Shown here piece after piece: positions 1-8,829 of a stretch of DNA of 64,000 nucleotides; positions within the stretch are counted from its first letter, which is position 1, and every line of letters starts with the position of its first letter. The DNA comes from Pseudomonas gingeri. GTDB taxonomy: Bacteria; Pseudomonadota; Gammaproteobacteria; Pseudomonadales; Pseudomonadaceae. The notes beneath the pieces were generated by a model that did no database searches, was not told the origin of the DNA, and saw only the letters and a program-made list of their open reading frames with translations. Where the stretch lies: assembly GCF_013386115.1 (NCBI RefSeq), contig NZ_JACAOR010000014.1, positions 517,284-581,283 of the forward strand, written 5' to 3'. The translations under genes and the position numbers were made by a program.

Positions 1-1
1 C

Positions 2-145
2 GCGGGGCCGCTGCTGAGTGCCGGGGAAACCGCGCGCCGGGCCACCAACTCGGGACGAATTTTCGAACGCATGTGGGACCACCTCACCGCCGGCGATGCC
101 GAGGCGGCCATGTACCTACAAGATGGCTTACAAGAAGGAAACTGA
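2..145 (+). CDS. C-terminal end of an unrecognised protein (partial)
   Basis: An open frame runs from the window edge to a TGA at 143-145, giving 47 residues that end in LQDGLQEGN. It stops 2 bp before the start of the semialdehyde dehydrogenase gene, and the dehydrogenase's GAAGGA ribosome-binding site lies inside its last codons, so the two are almost certainly co-transcribed. The visible tail is polar and helical with no motif I can assign. From position it could be an upper-pathway enzyme such as a monooxygenase or ring-cleavage dioxygenase, but that is inference only. Confidence 0.5.
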   Translation, partial: AGPLLSAGETARRATNSGRIFERMWDHLTAGDAEAAMYLQDGLQEGN

Positions 146-147
146 TC

Positions 148-1617
148 ATGTCCAAACTGCCTCTGCGCGAGTTTCACAATTTCATCGGCAACCAGTGGGT
201 CGAGGGTGTGCGCACCTTCGACAACCGCAACCCGGCCGACAACAGCCTGATCGGCCCGGTGCATGAAGCCGGCCAGGCCCAGGTGGATGCGGCGGTCAAG
301 GCTGCCCGGGCGGCATTGACCGGGCCCTGGGGCAAATTGAGCGTGGCCCAGCGCGTGGCCTTGCTGCACAAGGTCGCCGAAGGCATCGAGCGGCGTGCCG
401 AAGAATTCATTGCCGCGGAAATCGCCGATACCGGCAAGCCCTACGGGCTGGCCAGCCACCTGGATATTCCCCGTGGCGCGGCGAACTTCAAGGTGTTCGC
501 CGACCTGATCAAGAACGTGCCCACCGAAAGCTTCACCATGGATACCCCGGACGGCGGCAAGGCGGTCAACTACGCGGTGCGTGCGCCGAGGGGCGTGATC
601 GCGGTGGTCTGCCCGTGGAACCTACCGCTGCTGCTGATGACCTGGAAGGTCGGCCCGGCCCTGGCCTGTGGCAACACCGTGGTGGTCAAGCCATCGGAAG
701 AAACCCCGGCCACCGCGACCCTGCTCGGTGAAGTGATGCGCGATGCCGGCGTGCCGGCCGGGGTCTACAACGTGGTCCATGGCTTTGGCGAGAACTCGGC
801 CGGGGCCTTCCTGACGGCCCATCCAGAGGTCAATGGCATCACCTTTACCGGCGAAACCGGCACCGGCGAAATCATCATGAAGGCCGCGGCCAGGGGCCTG
901 CGCCCGGTGTCGCTGGAGCTGGGCGGCAAGAACGCCGGTGTGGTCTTCGCCGATGCCGACCTGGACAAGGCGGTGGCCGGTATTGCCCGCTCGGCCTTTG
1001 AAAACAGCGGCCAGGTCTGCCTCGGCACCGAGCGGGTGTATGTCCAGCGGCCGTTGTTCGAACGCTTTGTCCAGGCGCTCAAGGCCAAGGTCGAGACCCT
1101 GCGCATCGGCGCCCCCCATGCCGAAGGCACCACCCTGGGCCCGCTGGTGTCCCTCGGGCATCGGGAAAAGGTCCTCGGCTACTACCGCCAGGCGGTGCGG
1201 GACGGCGCGACCGTGGTCAGCGGCGGCGGGATCCCGCCGATGCCGGCGGAACTGGCTGAAGGCGCCTGGATCCAGCCAACCATCTGGACCGGCCTGGCGG
1301 AAGACTCGGCGGTGATCCGCGAAGAAATCTTCGGCCCGTGCTGCCATATCGCGCCGTTCGACGATGAGGAAGAAGTGGTGCGGCTGGTCAACGCCACCCA
1401 ATACGGCCTCGCCGCCAGCGTCTGGACCAGCAACCTGCAAGTCGCCCACCGCATGGGCGCGGCCCTGGATGTCGGCATCTGCTGGATCAACTCGTGGTTC
1501 CTGCGCGACCTGCGCACCGCCTTCGGCGGCGCCAAGCAGTCGGGCATCGGCCGCGAGGGGGGTGTGCACTCCCTGGAGTTCTACACCGAACTTCGCAATA
1601 TCTGCGTTCGCTTGTGA
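148..1617 (+). CDS. dmpC: 2-hydroxymuconic semialdehyde dehydrogenase
   Basis: A 489-residue NAD-dependent aldehyde dehydrogenase, close to the usual length of about 486 for XylG/DmpC/AmnC-type enzymes. The catalytic general base is Glu257 in LELGGKN and the nucleophile is Cys291 in NSGQVCLG; the PWNLPLLL cofactor motif is also present. It oxidises 2-hydroxymuconate semialdehyde to 2-hydroxymuconate (4-oxalocrotonate), which opens the oxalocrotonate branch of meta-cleavage. ATG 148 is preferred over an upstream in-frame start because GAAGGA precedes it at 134-139. It is the first of six lower-pathway genes on the same strand. An aminomuconate semialdehyde dehydrogenase (AmnC/NbaE-like) cannot be excluded, since the families are very close. 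Confidence 0.9.
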   Translation: MSKLPLREFHNFIGNQWVEGVRTFDNRNPADNSLIGPVHEAGQAQVDAAVKAARAALTGPWGKLSVAQRVALLHKVAEGIERRAEEFIAAEIADTGKPYGLASHLDIPRGAANFKVFADLIKNVPTESFTMDTPDGGKAVNYAVRAPRGVIAVVCPWNLPLLLMTWKVGPALACGNTVVVKPSEETPATATLLGEVMRDAGVPAGVYNVVHGFGENSAGAFLTAHPEVNGITFTGETGTGEIIMKAAARGLRPVSLELGGKNAGVVFADADLDKAVAGIARSAFENSGQVCLGTERVYVQRPLFERFVQALKAKVETLRIGAPHAEGTTLGPLVSLGHREKVLGYYRQAVRDGATVVSGGGIPPMPAELAEGAWIQPTIWTGLAEDSAVIREEIFGPCCHIAPFDDEEEVVRLVNATQYGLAASVWTSNLQVAHRMGAALDVGICWINSWFLRDLRTAFGGAKQSGIGREGGVHSLEFYTELRNICVRL

Positions 1618-1625
1618 GGCCGGCC

Positions 1626-2408
1626 ATGAATTCCCTGTCTATCCAGCAACTCGGTACCGAGCTGCACCGTGCCTTGAGCGAGCGTGAGGCGATTGCCCCG
1701 CTGACCGAGCGCCATCCGCAACTGACCATCGAGGAGGCCTACCAGATCCAGCTGGCGATGATCCAGCCCCGGCTGGACGCGGGCGAGCGGGTCATCGGCA
1801 AGAAAATCGGGGTCACCAGCCAAGTGGTGATGGACATGCTTGGAGTGGACCAGCCGGACTTCGGCCATCTGCTCAGCGGCATGCTCCACGGCGATGGCGC
1901 ATCCATCGCCTGCGCCGGCCTGATCGCGCCCAGGGCCGAGGGCGAAATCGCCTTCGTGCTCAAGGACGACCTGGTCGGTCCCGGAGTGACCCTGGCCGAT
2001 GTGCTGCGGGCCACGGCCTATGTGATGCCCTGTTTCGAGATCGTCGACTCGCGGATTCGCGACTGGAAGATCCGTATCCAGGACACCGTCGCCGACAACG
2101 CTTCGGCCGGGGCCTTTGTCCTGGGCGATGCCGGTGTCGCGCCCCATGAGATCGACCTGGCCTGTGTCGGCATGACCCTGGAAAAGAACGGTGAAATCGT
2201 CGCCACCGGCGCCGGTGCCGCCGCGCTCGGGCACCCGGCCAATGCCGTGGTCTGGCTGGCCAACACCCTCGGACGCCTGGGCATCGGCCTCAAGCGCGGC
2301 GAGGTGATTCTCTCCGGTTCGCTGGCGGCCATGGTGCCGGTCAAGCCCGGCGACCAATTGCGCATGAGCCTCGGCGGTATCGGCTCGGCGTCCGTGCGTT
2401 TCGTATAA
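1626..2408 (+). CDS. dmpE: 2-oxopent-4-enoate (2-hydroxypentadienoate) hydratase
   Basis: A 260-residue cytoplasmic enzyme of the MhpD/DmpE/XylJ hydratase family (FAH-like fold). It adds water to 2-hydroxypenta-2,4-dienoate to give 4-hydroxy-2-oxovalerate. Family features are KKIGVTS near residue 58, EGEIAFVL and the DSRIRDWKI segment, which line up with the same places in the decarboxylase encoded next. ATG 1626 lies 8 bp after the dehydrogenase stop, with GAGG within the stop codon region. The next gene starts 10 bp downstream. Hydratase and decarboxylase are paralogues that act as a complex in characterised dmp pathways, and their adjacency here fits this. Confidence 0.88.
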   Translation: MNSLSIQQLGTELHRALSEREAIAPLTERHPQLTIEEAYQIQLAMIQPRLDAGERVIGKKIGVTSQVVMDMLGVDQPDFGHLLSGMLHGDGASIACAGLIAPRAEGEIAFVLKDDLVGPGVTLADVLRATAYVMPCFEIVDSRIRDWKIRIQDTVADNASAGAFVLGDAGVAPHEIDLACVGMTLEKNGEIVATGAGAAALGHPANAVVWLANTLGRLGIGLKRGEVILSGSLAAMVPVKPGDQLRMSLGGIGSASVRFV

Positions 2409-2418
2409 GGAAAAACAG

Positions 2419-3219
2419 ATGAACCTGACAGCAGAGACCATTGCCGGCCTGGCCGAGCATCTGGAAAACGCCGAGCTGAACCGCGAAGCGGTGGCCAAGA
2501 TCACTGACACCCACCCGGAGATGGACTGGGAAGACGCCTATGCGATCCAGGATGCGATCCGCCAGCGCAAGGAGGCCCGGGGTGTGCGCATCGTCGGCCT
2601 GAAAATGGGCCTGACCTCCTTTGCCAAGATGAAGCAGATGGGTGTCACCGATCCGATCCACGGCTTCCTCACCGACTACGGCTCGTGCATGGACGGGGCG
2701 GTGATCGATGTCGATTCGCTGATCCATCCCAAGGTCGAGGCGGAGATCGCCTTTGTCCTCAAGCACCCGCTCAAGGGGCCGGGTTGTCATGTCGGCGATG
2801 TGCTGGCGGCCACCGATTTCATCCTGCCGGCGGTGGAGGTGATCGACTCGCGCTACGAGAATTTCCGCTTCGACCTCAAGAGCGTGATCGCCGACAACAC
2901 CTCGTCGGCACGCTTTGTCACCGGCGGCCAGTCGCGCAGTGTCAACGGCATCGACCTCAAGTGCCTGGGGGTGGTGCTGGAGAAGAACGGCGAAGTGGTC
3001 GCCACCGCGGCGGGCGCGGCGGTACTCGGGCACCCGGCGCAGAGCGTGGCGATGCTCGCCAATATGCTCGCGGCCCAGGGCCGTGAGTTGCCGGCCGGCT
3101 GCTTCATCATGACCGGCGGTGTCACCGAAGCCATCGCGGTGGCCGCGGGCGACCAGATCACCGTGCGTTACCAGCACCTGGGCAGCGTCTCGATGCGCTT
3201 CCAGTCGCAATCATCCTGA
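2419..3219 (+). CDS. dmpH: 4-oxalocrotonate decarboxylase
   Basis: A 266-residue DmpH/XylI/AmnE-type decarboxylase that converts 2-oxohex-3-enedioate to 2-hydroxypentadienoate with a divalent metal. It shows the shared fold of the preceding hydratase: LKMGLTS, EAEIAFVLKHPL, the DSRYENFRF segment and a C-terminal GDQITVRY. Assignment as decarboxylase rather than a second hydratase rests on the MDWEDAYAIQ N-terminal region and the EVIDSRYENF context typical of XylI. A ribosome-binding site (AAGGAAAA) lies just upstream. It sits between the hydratase and tautomerase genes with short gaps, so it is part of the same operon. Confidence 0.88.
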   Translation: MNLTAETIAGLAEHLENAELNREAVAKITDTHPEMDWEDAYAIQDAIRQRKEARGVRIVGLKMGLTSFAKMKQMGVTDPIHGFLTDYGSCMDGAVIDVDSLIHPKVEAEIAFVLKHPLKGPGCHVGDVLAATDFILPAVEVIDSRYENFRFDLKSVIADNTSSARFVTGGQSRSVNGIDLKCLGVVLEKNGEVVATAAGAAVLGHPAQSVAMLANMLAAQGRELPAGCFIMTGGVTEAIAVAAGDQITVRYQHLGSVSMRFQSQSS

Positions 3220-3230
3220 GGAGTCGGACC

Positions 3231-3422
3231 ATGCCCATCATGCAGGTTTTCCTGATCGAAGGCCGTGACGAAGAACAGAAGGCCCGCTTGATCGCGGCCT
3301 TGACCGAGGCGGCGGTGGAGTCGATCCAGGCCCCCCGCGAATCGGTGCGGGTGATCATCACCGAGATGCCCCGGACCGACTTCGGCATCGCCGGCAAGAC
3401 CGCCAAGGCCCTGGGCCGCTGA
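3231..3422 (+). CDS. dmpI: 4-oxalocrotonate tautomerase
   Basis: A 63-residue 4-OT-family protein. Pro2 becomes the catalytic N-terminal Pro after Met removal, followed by a short strand and the EGRDEEQK motif that carries the conserved active-site Arg. A second conserved Arg lies in ESVRVIITEM, and FGIAGK near the C-terminus is typical. It isomerises 2-hydroxymuconate to 2-oxohex-3-enedioate, feeding the decarboxylase. GAGG lies 8-11 bp before the ATG. Its presence, together with the decarboxylase, commits the cluster to the dehydrogenase branch of meta-cleavage rather than the hydrolytic one. Confidence 0.9.
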   Translation: MPIMQVFLIEGRDEEQKARLIAALTEAAVESIQAPRESVRVIITEMPRTDFGIAGKTAKALGR

Positions 3423-3438
3423 CCGCGAGAAACACGAC

Positions 3439-4377
3439 ATGAGCGAACACAAGAAAAAAGTCGCCATCATTGGCTCCGGCAATATCGGCACCGATCTGAT
3501 GATCAAGATCCTGCGCAATGCCAGGCATCTGGAAATGGCCGTGATGGTCGGTATCGATGCGGCCTCCGACGGCCTGGCCCGGGCCCGGCGCCTGGGTGTG
3601 GCGACCACCCACGAAGGGATCGAGGGCCTGGTGCGCATGGCCGAATTCGCCGACATCGATTTTGTCTTCGATGCCACCTCGGCCAGTGCCCACGTCAGCA
3701 ACGATGCACTGCTGCGCTGGCACAAACCAGGCATCCGCCTGATCGACCTGACCCCGGCGGCCATCGGTCCGTACTGCGTGCCGGTGGTGAACCTGGAAGC
3801 GAACCTGCAGGCGACCAACGTCAATATGGTCACCTGTGGCGGCCAGGCCACCATTCCCATGGTGGCGGCGGTATCGCGGGTGGCGAAGGTGCACTACGCC
3901 GAGATCATCGCTTCCATCAGCAGCAAGTCGGCCGGTCCGGGGACACGGGCCAATATCGACGAGTTCACCGAAACCACCGCCCATGCCATCCAGGCGGTCG
4001 GCGGCGCGGGGAAGGGCAAGGCGATCATCGTGCTCAATCCGGCCGAGCCGCCGCTGATGATGCGCGACACGGTCTACGTGCTGTCGCAGGCGGCCGACCA
4101 GGCTGAAGTCGAGGCGTCCATCGAGGCCATGGCCCTGGCGGTGAAGGCCTATGTGCCGGGCTATCGGCTCAAGCAGAAAGTGCAGTTCGAGGTGATTGCC
4201 GCCGAGGCACCGCTGCATATTCCGGGGCTCGGACAGTTCAGCGGCCTGAAGACCACGGTGTTTCTCGAAGTCGAAGGCGCCGCCCACTACCTGCCGGCCT
4301 ATGCCGGCAACCTCGACATCATGACCAGTGCCGCGTTGGCCACCGCCGAGCGCATGGCCCAGTCCATGGCCCACTGA
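3439..4377 (+). CDS. dmpF: acetaldehyde dehydrogenase (acylating)
   Basis: A 312-residue DmpF/MhpF-type enzyme that converts acetaldehyde, NAD and CoA to acetyl-CoA. It has an N-terminal Rossmann motif (GSGNIGTD, residues 12-19) and the catalytic Cys133 within TCGGQATIP, which matches the family. It is made to work with the aldolase encoded immediately downstream, since the two proteins channel acetaldehyde through a shared tunnel in characterised homologues. The next start codon follows 10 bp after its stop. Length agrees with the family (about 307-316). Confidence 0.93.
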   Translation: MSEHKKKVAIIGSGNIGTDLMIKILRNARHLEMAVMVGIDAASDGLARARRLGVATTHEGIEGLVRMAEFADIDFVFDATSASAHVSNDALLRWHKPGIRLIDLTPAAIGPYCVPVVNLEANLQATNVNMVTCGGQATIPMVAAVSRVAKVHYAEIIASISSKSAGPGTRANIDEFTETTAHAIQAVGGAGKGKAIIVLNPAEPPLMMRDTVYVLSQAADQAEVEASIEAMALAVKAYVPGYRLKQKVQFEVIAAEAPLHIPGLGQFSGLKTTVFLEVEGAAHYLPAYAGNLDIMTSAALATAERMAQSMAH

Positions 4378-4387
4378 GGAGACTCCC

Positions 4388-5425
4388 ATGACCTTCAATC
4401 CCGGCAAGAAACTCTATATCTCCGACGTGACCCTGCGCGATGGCAGCCACGCGGTGCGGCACCAGTATTCCATCGACAATGTGCAGGCCATCGCCCGCGC
4501 CCTGGACAAGGCCCGCGTCGACAGCATCGAGGTCGCCCACGGCGATGGCCTGCAGGGCTCCAGCTTCAACTACGGTTTTGGCGCCCACACCGACCTGGAG
4601 TGGATCGAGGCGGTCAGCGATGTGATCAGCCATGCCAAGGTCGCCACCCTGTTGCTGCCCGGCATCGGCACCGTGCATGATCTCAAGGCCGCCTACCACG
4701 CCGGGGCCCGGGTGGTGCGGGTCGCGACCCACTGCACCGAGGCGGATGTCTCGCGCCAGCACATCGAATACGCCCGCGAACTGGGCATGGACACCGTCGG
4801 CTTCCTGATGATGAGCCACCTGACCAGTCCGCAGAACCTGGCGCTGGAGGCGAAGAAGATGGAAAGCTACGGCGCCACCTGTATCTATGTGGTGGACTCC
4901 GGCGGCGCGATGAACATGCAGGATATCCGCGAGCGCTTCCGGGCGGTGAAGGCCGTGCTCAAGGCCGAAACCGAGACCGGCATGCATGCCCACCATAACC
5001 TGTCGCTCGGTGTGGCCAACTCCATCGTTGCCGTGGAGGAGGGTTGCGATCGCATCGACGCCAGCCTCGCCGGCATGGGGGCCGGCGCCGGTAATGCGCC
5101 GCTGGAGGTATTTATCGCCGCCGCCGAACGCCTCGGCTGGAACCACGGCACCGATCTCTACACCCTGATGGATGCCGCCGACGACATCGTCCGCCCCTTG
5201 CAGGACCGGCCGGTGCGGGTCGACCGCGAAACCCTGGCCCTGGGTTATGCCGGGGTCTACTCGAGCTTCCTGCGCCATGCCGAGATCGCCGCGCGCCGCT
5301 ACGGACTCAAGGCCGTGGACATCCTTGTCGAACTGGGCCAGCGGCGCATGGTCGGCGGCCAGGAAGACATGATCGTCGACGTGGCACTGGACCTGCTGCA
5401 GAGGTCGAAAATCTACCCAACCTGA
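4388..5425 (+). CDS. dmpG: 4-hydroxy-2-oxovalerate aldolase
   Basis: A 345-residue DmpG/MhpE aldolase that splits 4-hydroxy-2-oxovalerate to pyruvate and acetaldehyde. The N-terminal TLRDGSHAVRHQ carries the catalytic Arg17 and His21, and HAHHNLSLGVAN holds the metal-binding histidines. ATG 4388 is chosen because GAGGAGA precedes it and the protein then matches family length; an upstream in-frame start at 4328 would lie inside the previous gene. It is the last enzyme of the operon, producing central-metabolism intermediates together with the acetaldehyde dehydrogenase. Confidence 0.93.
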   Translation: MTFNPGKKLYISDVTLRDGSHAVRHQYSIDNVQAIARALDKARVDSIEVAHGDGLQGSSFNYGFGAHTDLEWIEAVSDVISHAKVATLLLPGIGTVHDLKAAYHAGARVVRVATHCTEADVSRQHIEYARELGMDTVGFLMMSHLTSPQNLALEAKKMESYGATCIYVVDSGGAMNMQDIRERFRAVKAVLKAETETGMHAHHNLSLGVANSIVAVEEGCDRIDASLAGMGAGAGNAPLEVFIAAAERLGWNHGTDLYTLMDAADDIVRPLQDRPVRVDRETLALGYAGVYSSFLRHAEIAARRYGLKAVDILVELGQRRMVGGQEDMIVDVALDLLQRSKIYPT

Positions 5426-5479
5426 ACGCGCTGAAACCTGTTTCACCCCACTGACAAATCCAATAACAGGGGAAACACC

Positions 5480-6832
5480 ATGAACCACAAGACCGCCTCC
5501 ATTGGCGCAATCATCGATGCCTGTGCGATATCCCGTTACCAGATCATTGTCCTGCTGCTGTGCTTCCTGGTGGTGCTGGTGGATGGTTTCGATACGGCCG
5601 TGATCGGCTATATCGCGCCGTCCCTGCGCCAGGAATGGGGACTGCAACCGAGCCAACTGTCGCCGGCCTTCGGTGCCGGCCTGTTCGGTCTGATGTGTGG
5701 GGCCTTTCTGTTCGGTCCCATCGCCGACAAGTACGGGCGCAAGAAGGTCCTGCTGGTGTCGGTGCTGATCTTCAGCCTCGGTACCCTGGCCTCGGCCTGG
5801 GCCCATTCCATCGACAGCCTCACGGCCTTGCGCTTCCTCACAGGGATCGGCCTGGGTGGGGCGATGCCGACCTGTATCACCTTGAGTTCCGAGTATTCGC
5901 CGCTGCGCCGGCGGATGATCATGGTGACCCTCAGCTACAGCGGTTTCACCACCGGCCTGGCCTTGGGCGGGGCGGTGGCGAGCCAGATCATCCCGGCCTT
6001 CGGCTGGCGCGGCGTGCTGCTGATCGGCGGGCTCGCACCGTTGCTGTTGCTGCCCGTGCTGGCCTGGTACCTGCCGGAATCGGTGCGCTACATGGCGGCG
6101 CACCCGCGTTATGCAGCGGCCTTGCGCAAGGTGGTGGAGAAGATCAGCGGGCGTCGCGACTGGGATGAGGTGACCTTCGTCGAAGACCAGCGGCCGGCGG
6201 TCGAACGTTCGCCGATCTCGCAACTCTTCATCGAAGGCCGGGCACTGCGCACGGTGCTGCTGTGGGGCACCTTCTTCTGCTCGCTGTTTGTCTTCTACCT
6301 CCTGACCAGCTGGTTGCCGAGCATCCTCAAGGACGCCGGCTACGACATCGCCAGTTCCGCGCGGATCGGTGCCATGGTGCCGCTGGGCGGAACCCTCGGG
6401 GCGATATTCATGGCGCTGCTGATGGACAGGGTCAGTCAGTACAAGGTGCTGGGTCTGGCCTACCTCGGTGCGGCGCTGGTGATCGCCCTGGTGGGCTTTG
6501 CCCTCGGCCAGGCGACCTGGCTGACCGTCGCGGTGTTCTTCGTCGGCTTTGGCGTGGCCGGTGCGCAGAACGGCCTGAACCTGCTTTCGGCAAGCATCTA
6601 CCCGACCACGGCGCGGGCCACCGGCGTGAGCTGGGCCATGGCCAACGGCCGGGTCGGTTCGATCATCGGCTCGATGCTCGGCGCCTGGCTGATCGCCCAA
6701 CTGGGCCAGCCCACGCTGTTCTTTATCGCCCTGGCGGTACCGGCCTTGCTCGGTTCCATCGCGATCTTCTCGTTGCAGCGTTTCGCGGTACGGGAAGACC
6801 TGAGCGGCCCGCAGGTCTCCACGAGCCACTGA
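5480..6832 (+). CDS. MFS aromatic acid:H+ symporter (AAHS family)
   Basis: A 450-residue major facilitator protein with about 12 predicted membrane segments. The LVDGFDTAVIGYIAPSL segment in helix 1 and ADKYGRKKVLL in loop 2-3 are hallmarks of the PcaK/BenK/MhpT aromatic-acid importers. It begins 54 bp after the aldolase stop with AGGGG upstream of ATG 5480, so it is probably in the same operon. The likely role is uptake of the aromatic substrate whose ring-cleavage product enters the upstream pathway; the substrate itself cannot be read from the sequence. Codon use is like its neighbours. Confidence 0.85.
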   Translation: MNHKTASIGAIIDACAISRYQIIVLLLCFLVVLVDGFDTAVIGYIAPSLRQEWGLQPSQLSPAFGAGLFGLMCGAFLFGPIADKYGRKKVLLVSVLIFSLGTLASAWAHSIDSLTALRFLTGIGLGGAMPTCITLSSEYSPLRRRMIMVTLSYSGFTTGLALGGAVASQIIPAFGWRGVLLIGGLAPLLLLPVLAWYLPESVRYMAAHPRYAAALRKVVEKISGRRDWDEVTFVEDQRPAVERSPISQLFIEGRALRTVLLWGTFFCSLFVFYLLTSWLPSILKDAGYDIASSARIGAMVPLGGTLGAIFMALLMDRVSQYKVLGLAYLGAALVIALVGFALGQATWLTVAVFFVGFGVAGAQNGLNLLSASIYPTTARATGVSWAMANGRVGSIIGSMLGAWLIAQLGQPTLFFIALAVPALLGSIAIFSLQRFAVREDLSGPQVSTSH

Positions 6833-7012
6833 GGCACTGACGCCTCCCCACTGACATGACATCACCAATCCTGCCGTGCGCGGCAGGAGGGGCCGCGCTT
6901 TGCCTGAAATATGGCCATGAACACCGCTTTTTTGCAGGAGCCGGTGTTCAGGCAGGAAAAGGCAGGCGGACCTCGAGCTCCCGACAATAAAAAAACCAAG
7001 GGTGTAACTACC

Positions 7013-8365
7013 ATGCGTCAACACAACAAGATCTCGCGTGCTTTGCAACCAACCCTGTTTGGCCTTTCGTTGCTGAGCCTGGCCGTCGCGCAGCCGGTTC
7101 GTGCCGAAGGCTTTATCGACGATGCCAAGGCCAGGCTCGACCTGCGCAACGTCTACTTCAACCAGGACAACCGCAGCGGCCCGGCGGCGCCTTCGAAGCT
7201 GGAAGAGTGGGGGCAGGGCTTTATCCTCAACTTCAGTTCCGGCTACACCCAGGGGCCGGTGGGCTTTGGCGTGGATGCACTGGGCATGCTCGGCGTGCGC
7301 CTGGACTCGGGGCGCGGCACCCATGGCAACCCGAACAGCGTCACCCAGGGCGGTTTCGTGTTTCCCACCGACAGCAGCGGTCGGGCGGTGGATGACTTCG
7401 CCACCCTGGGCCTGACCGGCAAGGTGCGCATCGCCAAGACCGAGCTCAAGGCCGGTACCTTGCTGCCGAAGATGCCGATCCTGGTCTACAACGACGGGCG
7501 CCTGTTGCCGGAAACCTTCCAGGGCGTGCAGGTGACCTCCCGGGACTTCGACCACTTCACCCTGACCGGCGGCCAGGTCAGCCAGGTCAAGAGCCGCAAC
7601 TCGTCGAACAATGAGAACCTGGCGATTGCCGGAGCCGGCGGACCGGCCGGACAACGCAGCAACAAATTCAACTTTGCCGGGGTCGACTATCAGGTCGATC
7701 CGAGCCTGCTGTTGCAGTACTACTACGGCAACCTGGAGGACTTCTACCAGCAGCATTTCCTCGGGCTGGTGCATACCCGGCAACTGCCGGTGGGGAGCCT
7801 GAAGACCGACCTGCGCTTCTTCGACAGTTCGTCCGACGGCCTCAACGGCACCCGTGCCGGCCGCCAGGAGGGCTACCTGAGCAGCGGCTATCACAACAAC
7901 GGCGAGGTCGATAACCGCGCCTTGGCCGGCCTGTTCACCTACAGCCTGGGCGGGCATGCGGTGAGTCTCGGCTATCAGCACCTCAACGGTTCCAGCGATT
8001 TTCCGTTTCTCAACCAGGGCGACGGCTCGGCCACCTACCTGATCACCGACCGCCAGACCGGCGCGCGCTTCCAGCGTGCGGGGGAGAACACCTGGGTCGC
8101 GCAGTATGGCTACAACTTCGCAAGCCTGGGCCTGCAGGGGTTGACCACCCAGGTGACCTACCAGCGCGGCGGGCAGATCAAGTCGGACCAGGGCGACCAG
8201 CACGAGTGGGAGCGTGACCTGATGGTCAGCTATGCGTTCCAGAGCCCGATGTTGCGTGGCTTCGGCATGCAATGGCGCAACGCGATGCTGCGCAGCACCG
8301 TCGCCAGCCAGCGTGACCTGGACGAGAACCGGGTGTACCTGACGTATACCGTGGATCTGTTCTGA
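7013..8365 (+). CDS. OprD-family outer-membrane porin
   Basis: A 450-residue OprD/OpdK-type substrate-specific channel. A signal peptide ends in QPVRA with cleavage likely after Ala31; the mature part starts with the family-typical GFIDDAKARLDLRNVYFN and ends in a Phe-terminated beta-strand (TYTVDLF), as expected for BAM recognition. ATG 7013 is chosen because it places a canonical signal peptide at the N-terminus; the in-frame ATG at 6911 would not. Together with the MFS gene it suggests a dedicated two-membrane uptake route for an aromatic carboxylate. The 180 bp upstream hold a 7-bp-arm hairpin at 6870-6887 without a T run. Confidence 0.9.
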   Translation: MRQHNKISRALQPTLFGLSLLSLAVAQPVRAEGFIDDAKARLDLRNVYFNQDNRSGPAAPSKLEEWGQGFILNFSSGYTQGPVGFGVDALGMLGVRLDSGRGTHGNPNSVTQGGFVFPTDSSGRAVDDFATLGLTGKVRIAKTELKAGTLLPKMPILVYNDGRLLPETFQGVQVTSRDFDHFTLTGGQVSQVKSRNSSNNENLAIAGAGGPAGQRSNKFNFAGVDYQVDPSLLLQYYYGNLEDFYQQHFLGLVHTRQLPVGSLKTDLRFFDSSSDGLNGTRAGRQEGYLSSGYHNNGEVDNRALAGLFTYSLGGHAVSLGYQHLNGSSDFPFLNQGDGSATYLITDRQTGARFQRAGENTWVAQYGYNFASLGLQGLTTQVTYQRGGQIKSDQGDQHEWERDLMVSYAFQSPMLRGFGMQWRNAMLRSTVASQRDLDENRVYLTYTVDLF

Positions 8366-8829
8366 GCTCTACCGCTCGTGCCCGCGCTCCGGCGTGGGCA
8401 TGCAGCCCGTGACGCCCTCGTCACAAAGAGCGGACGCAGAGCCTCCAGAGAGGCATTCCCACGCCGGAGCGTGGGAACGATCGAACGCGCCTGCGTGGGA
8501 GTGCCGGACTAGACGCTCCGCGTCGGTTTTCTGAAGAAAAAAACAAACCCGCCCACCGCTGTGTCTTGCGCCGGATCGATGCAGATCGACTCCCGGCAAC
8601 GGCATTTTCCGCCATGTATCGAGACTGAAATATTTTCCGTGCGTTCATTGACGCCATTGTTTTGTCTCTTTAGCATCGCGATGTCATTTTGATGTTACCG
8701 CTTTTTTCAAGGGATTGAACCGGCGGGCTCCACCTGTCGCCGAGAGCGGGCCAGGGGGCCGCCGTACACGATCTCCTTGCAGTTGAGCGTCTTCTCATCC
8801 TGCGTTTCATCTGATTCGAGATTCCAGAC
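8366..8829 (+). other. intergenic region with an inverted repeat element upstream of the giant exoprotein gene
   Basis: No gene is supported here. The first part holds a palindromic repeat unit (about 8372-8482) made of two outward arms, GCGCTCCGGCGTGGGCATGC and its near-reverse complement ending at CGTGGGAACGATCG. It belongs to the same family as copies near 21940, 41087 and 49861. The remaining stretch to 8829 becomes AT-richer near 8640-8710, which is where the exoprotein promoter would be expected, but I see no convincing -35/-10 pair. The ribosome-binding site before ATG 8830 is weak (GATTCGAG). Confidence 0.5.
8372..8482. repeat. GTTCCCACGC-family palindromic repeat (paired unit)
   Basis: Two inverted arms of the GTTCCCACGC(T)CCGCGTGGGAA family flank a central GACGC-rich core. 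The unit is the reverse-orientation counterpart of the one at 41087-41193, and single or tandem relatives lie at about 21943-21973 and 49861-50127. It sits between the porin stop and the exoprotein start, so it may also end porin transcription through the strong hairpin. Confidence 0.7.

Noticed and set aside
6870..6887. Hairpin CCTGCCG-TGCG-CGGCAGG as terminator of the symporter gene
   Set aside because: The stem is perfect but no T run follows, so it was not called as an intrinsic terminator; it may still be an attenuating or REP-like structure.
4319..8272. A 1317-codon open frame on the minus strand opposite the aldolase, symporter and porin genes
   Set aside because: It mirrors three clear plus-strand genes, has low-complexity Gly/Gln/His/Ala-rich translation and no domain; it is a by-product of GC-rich codon bias.
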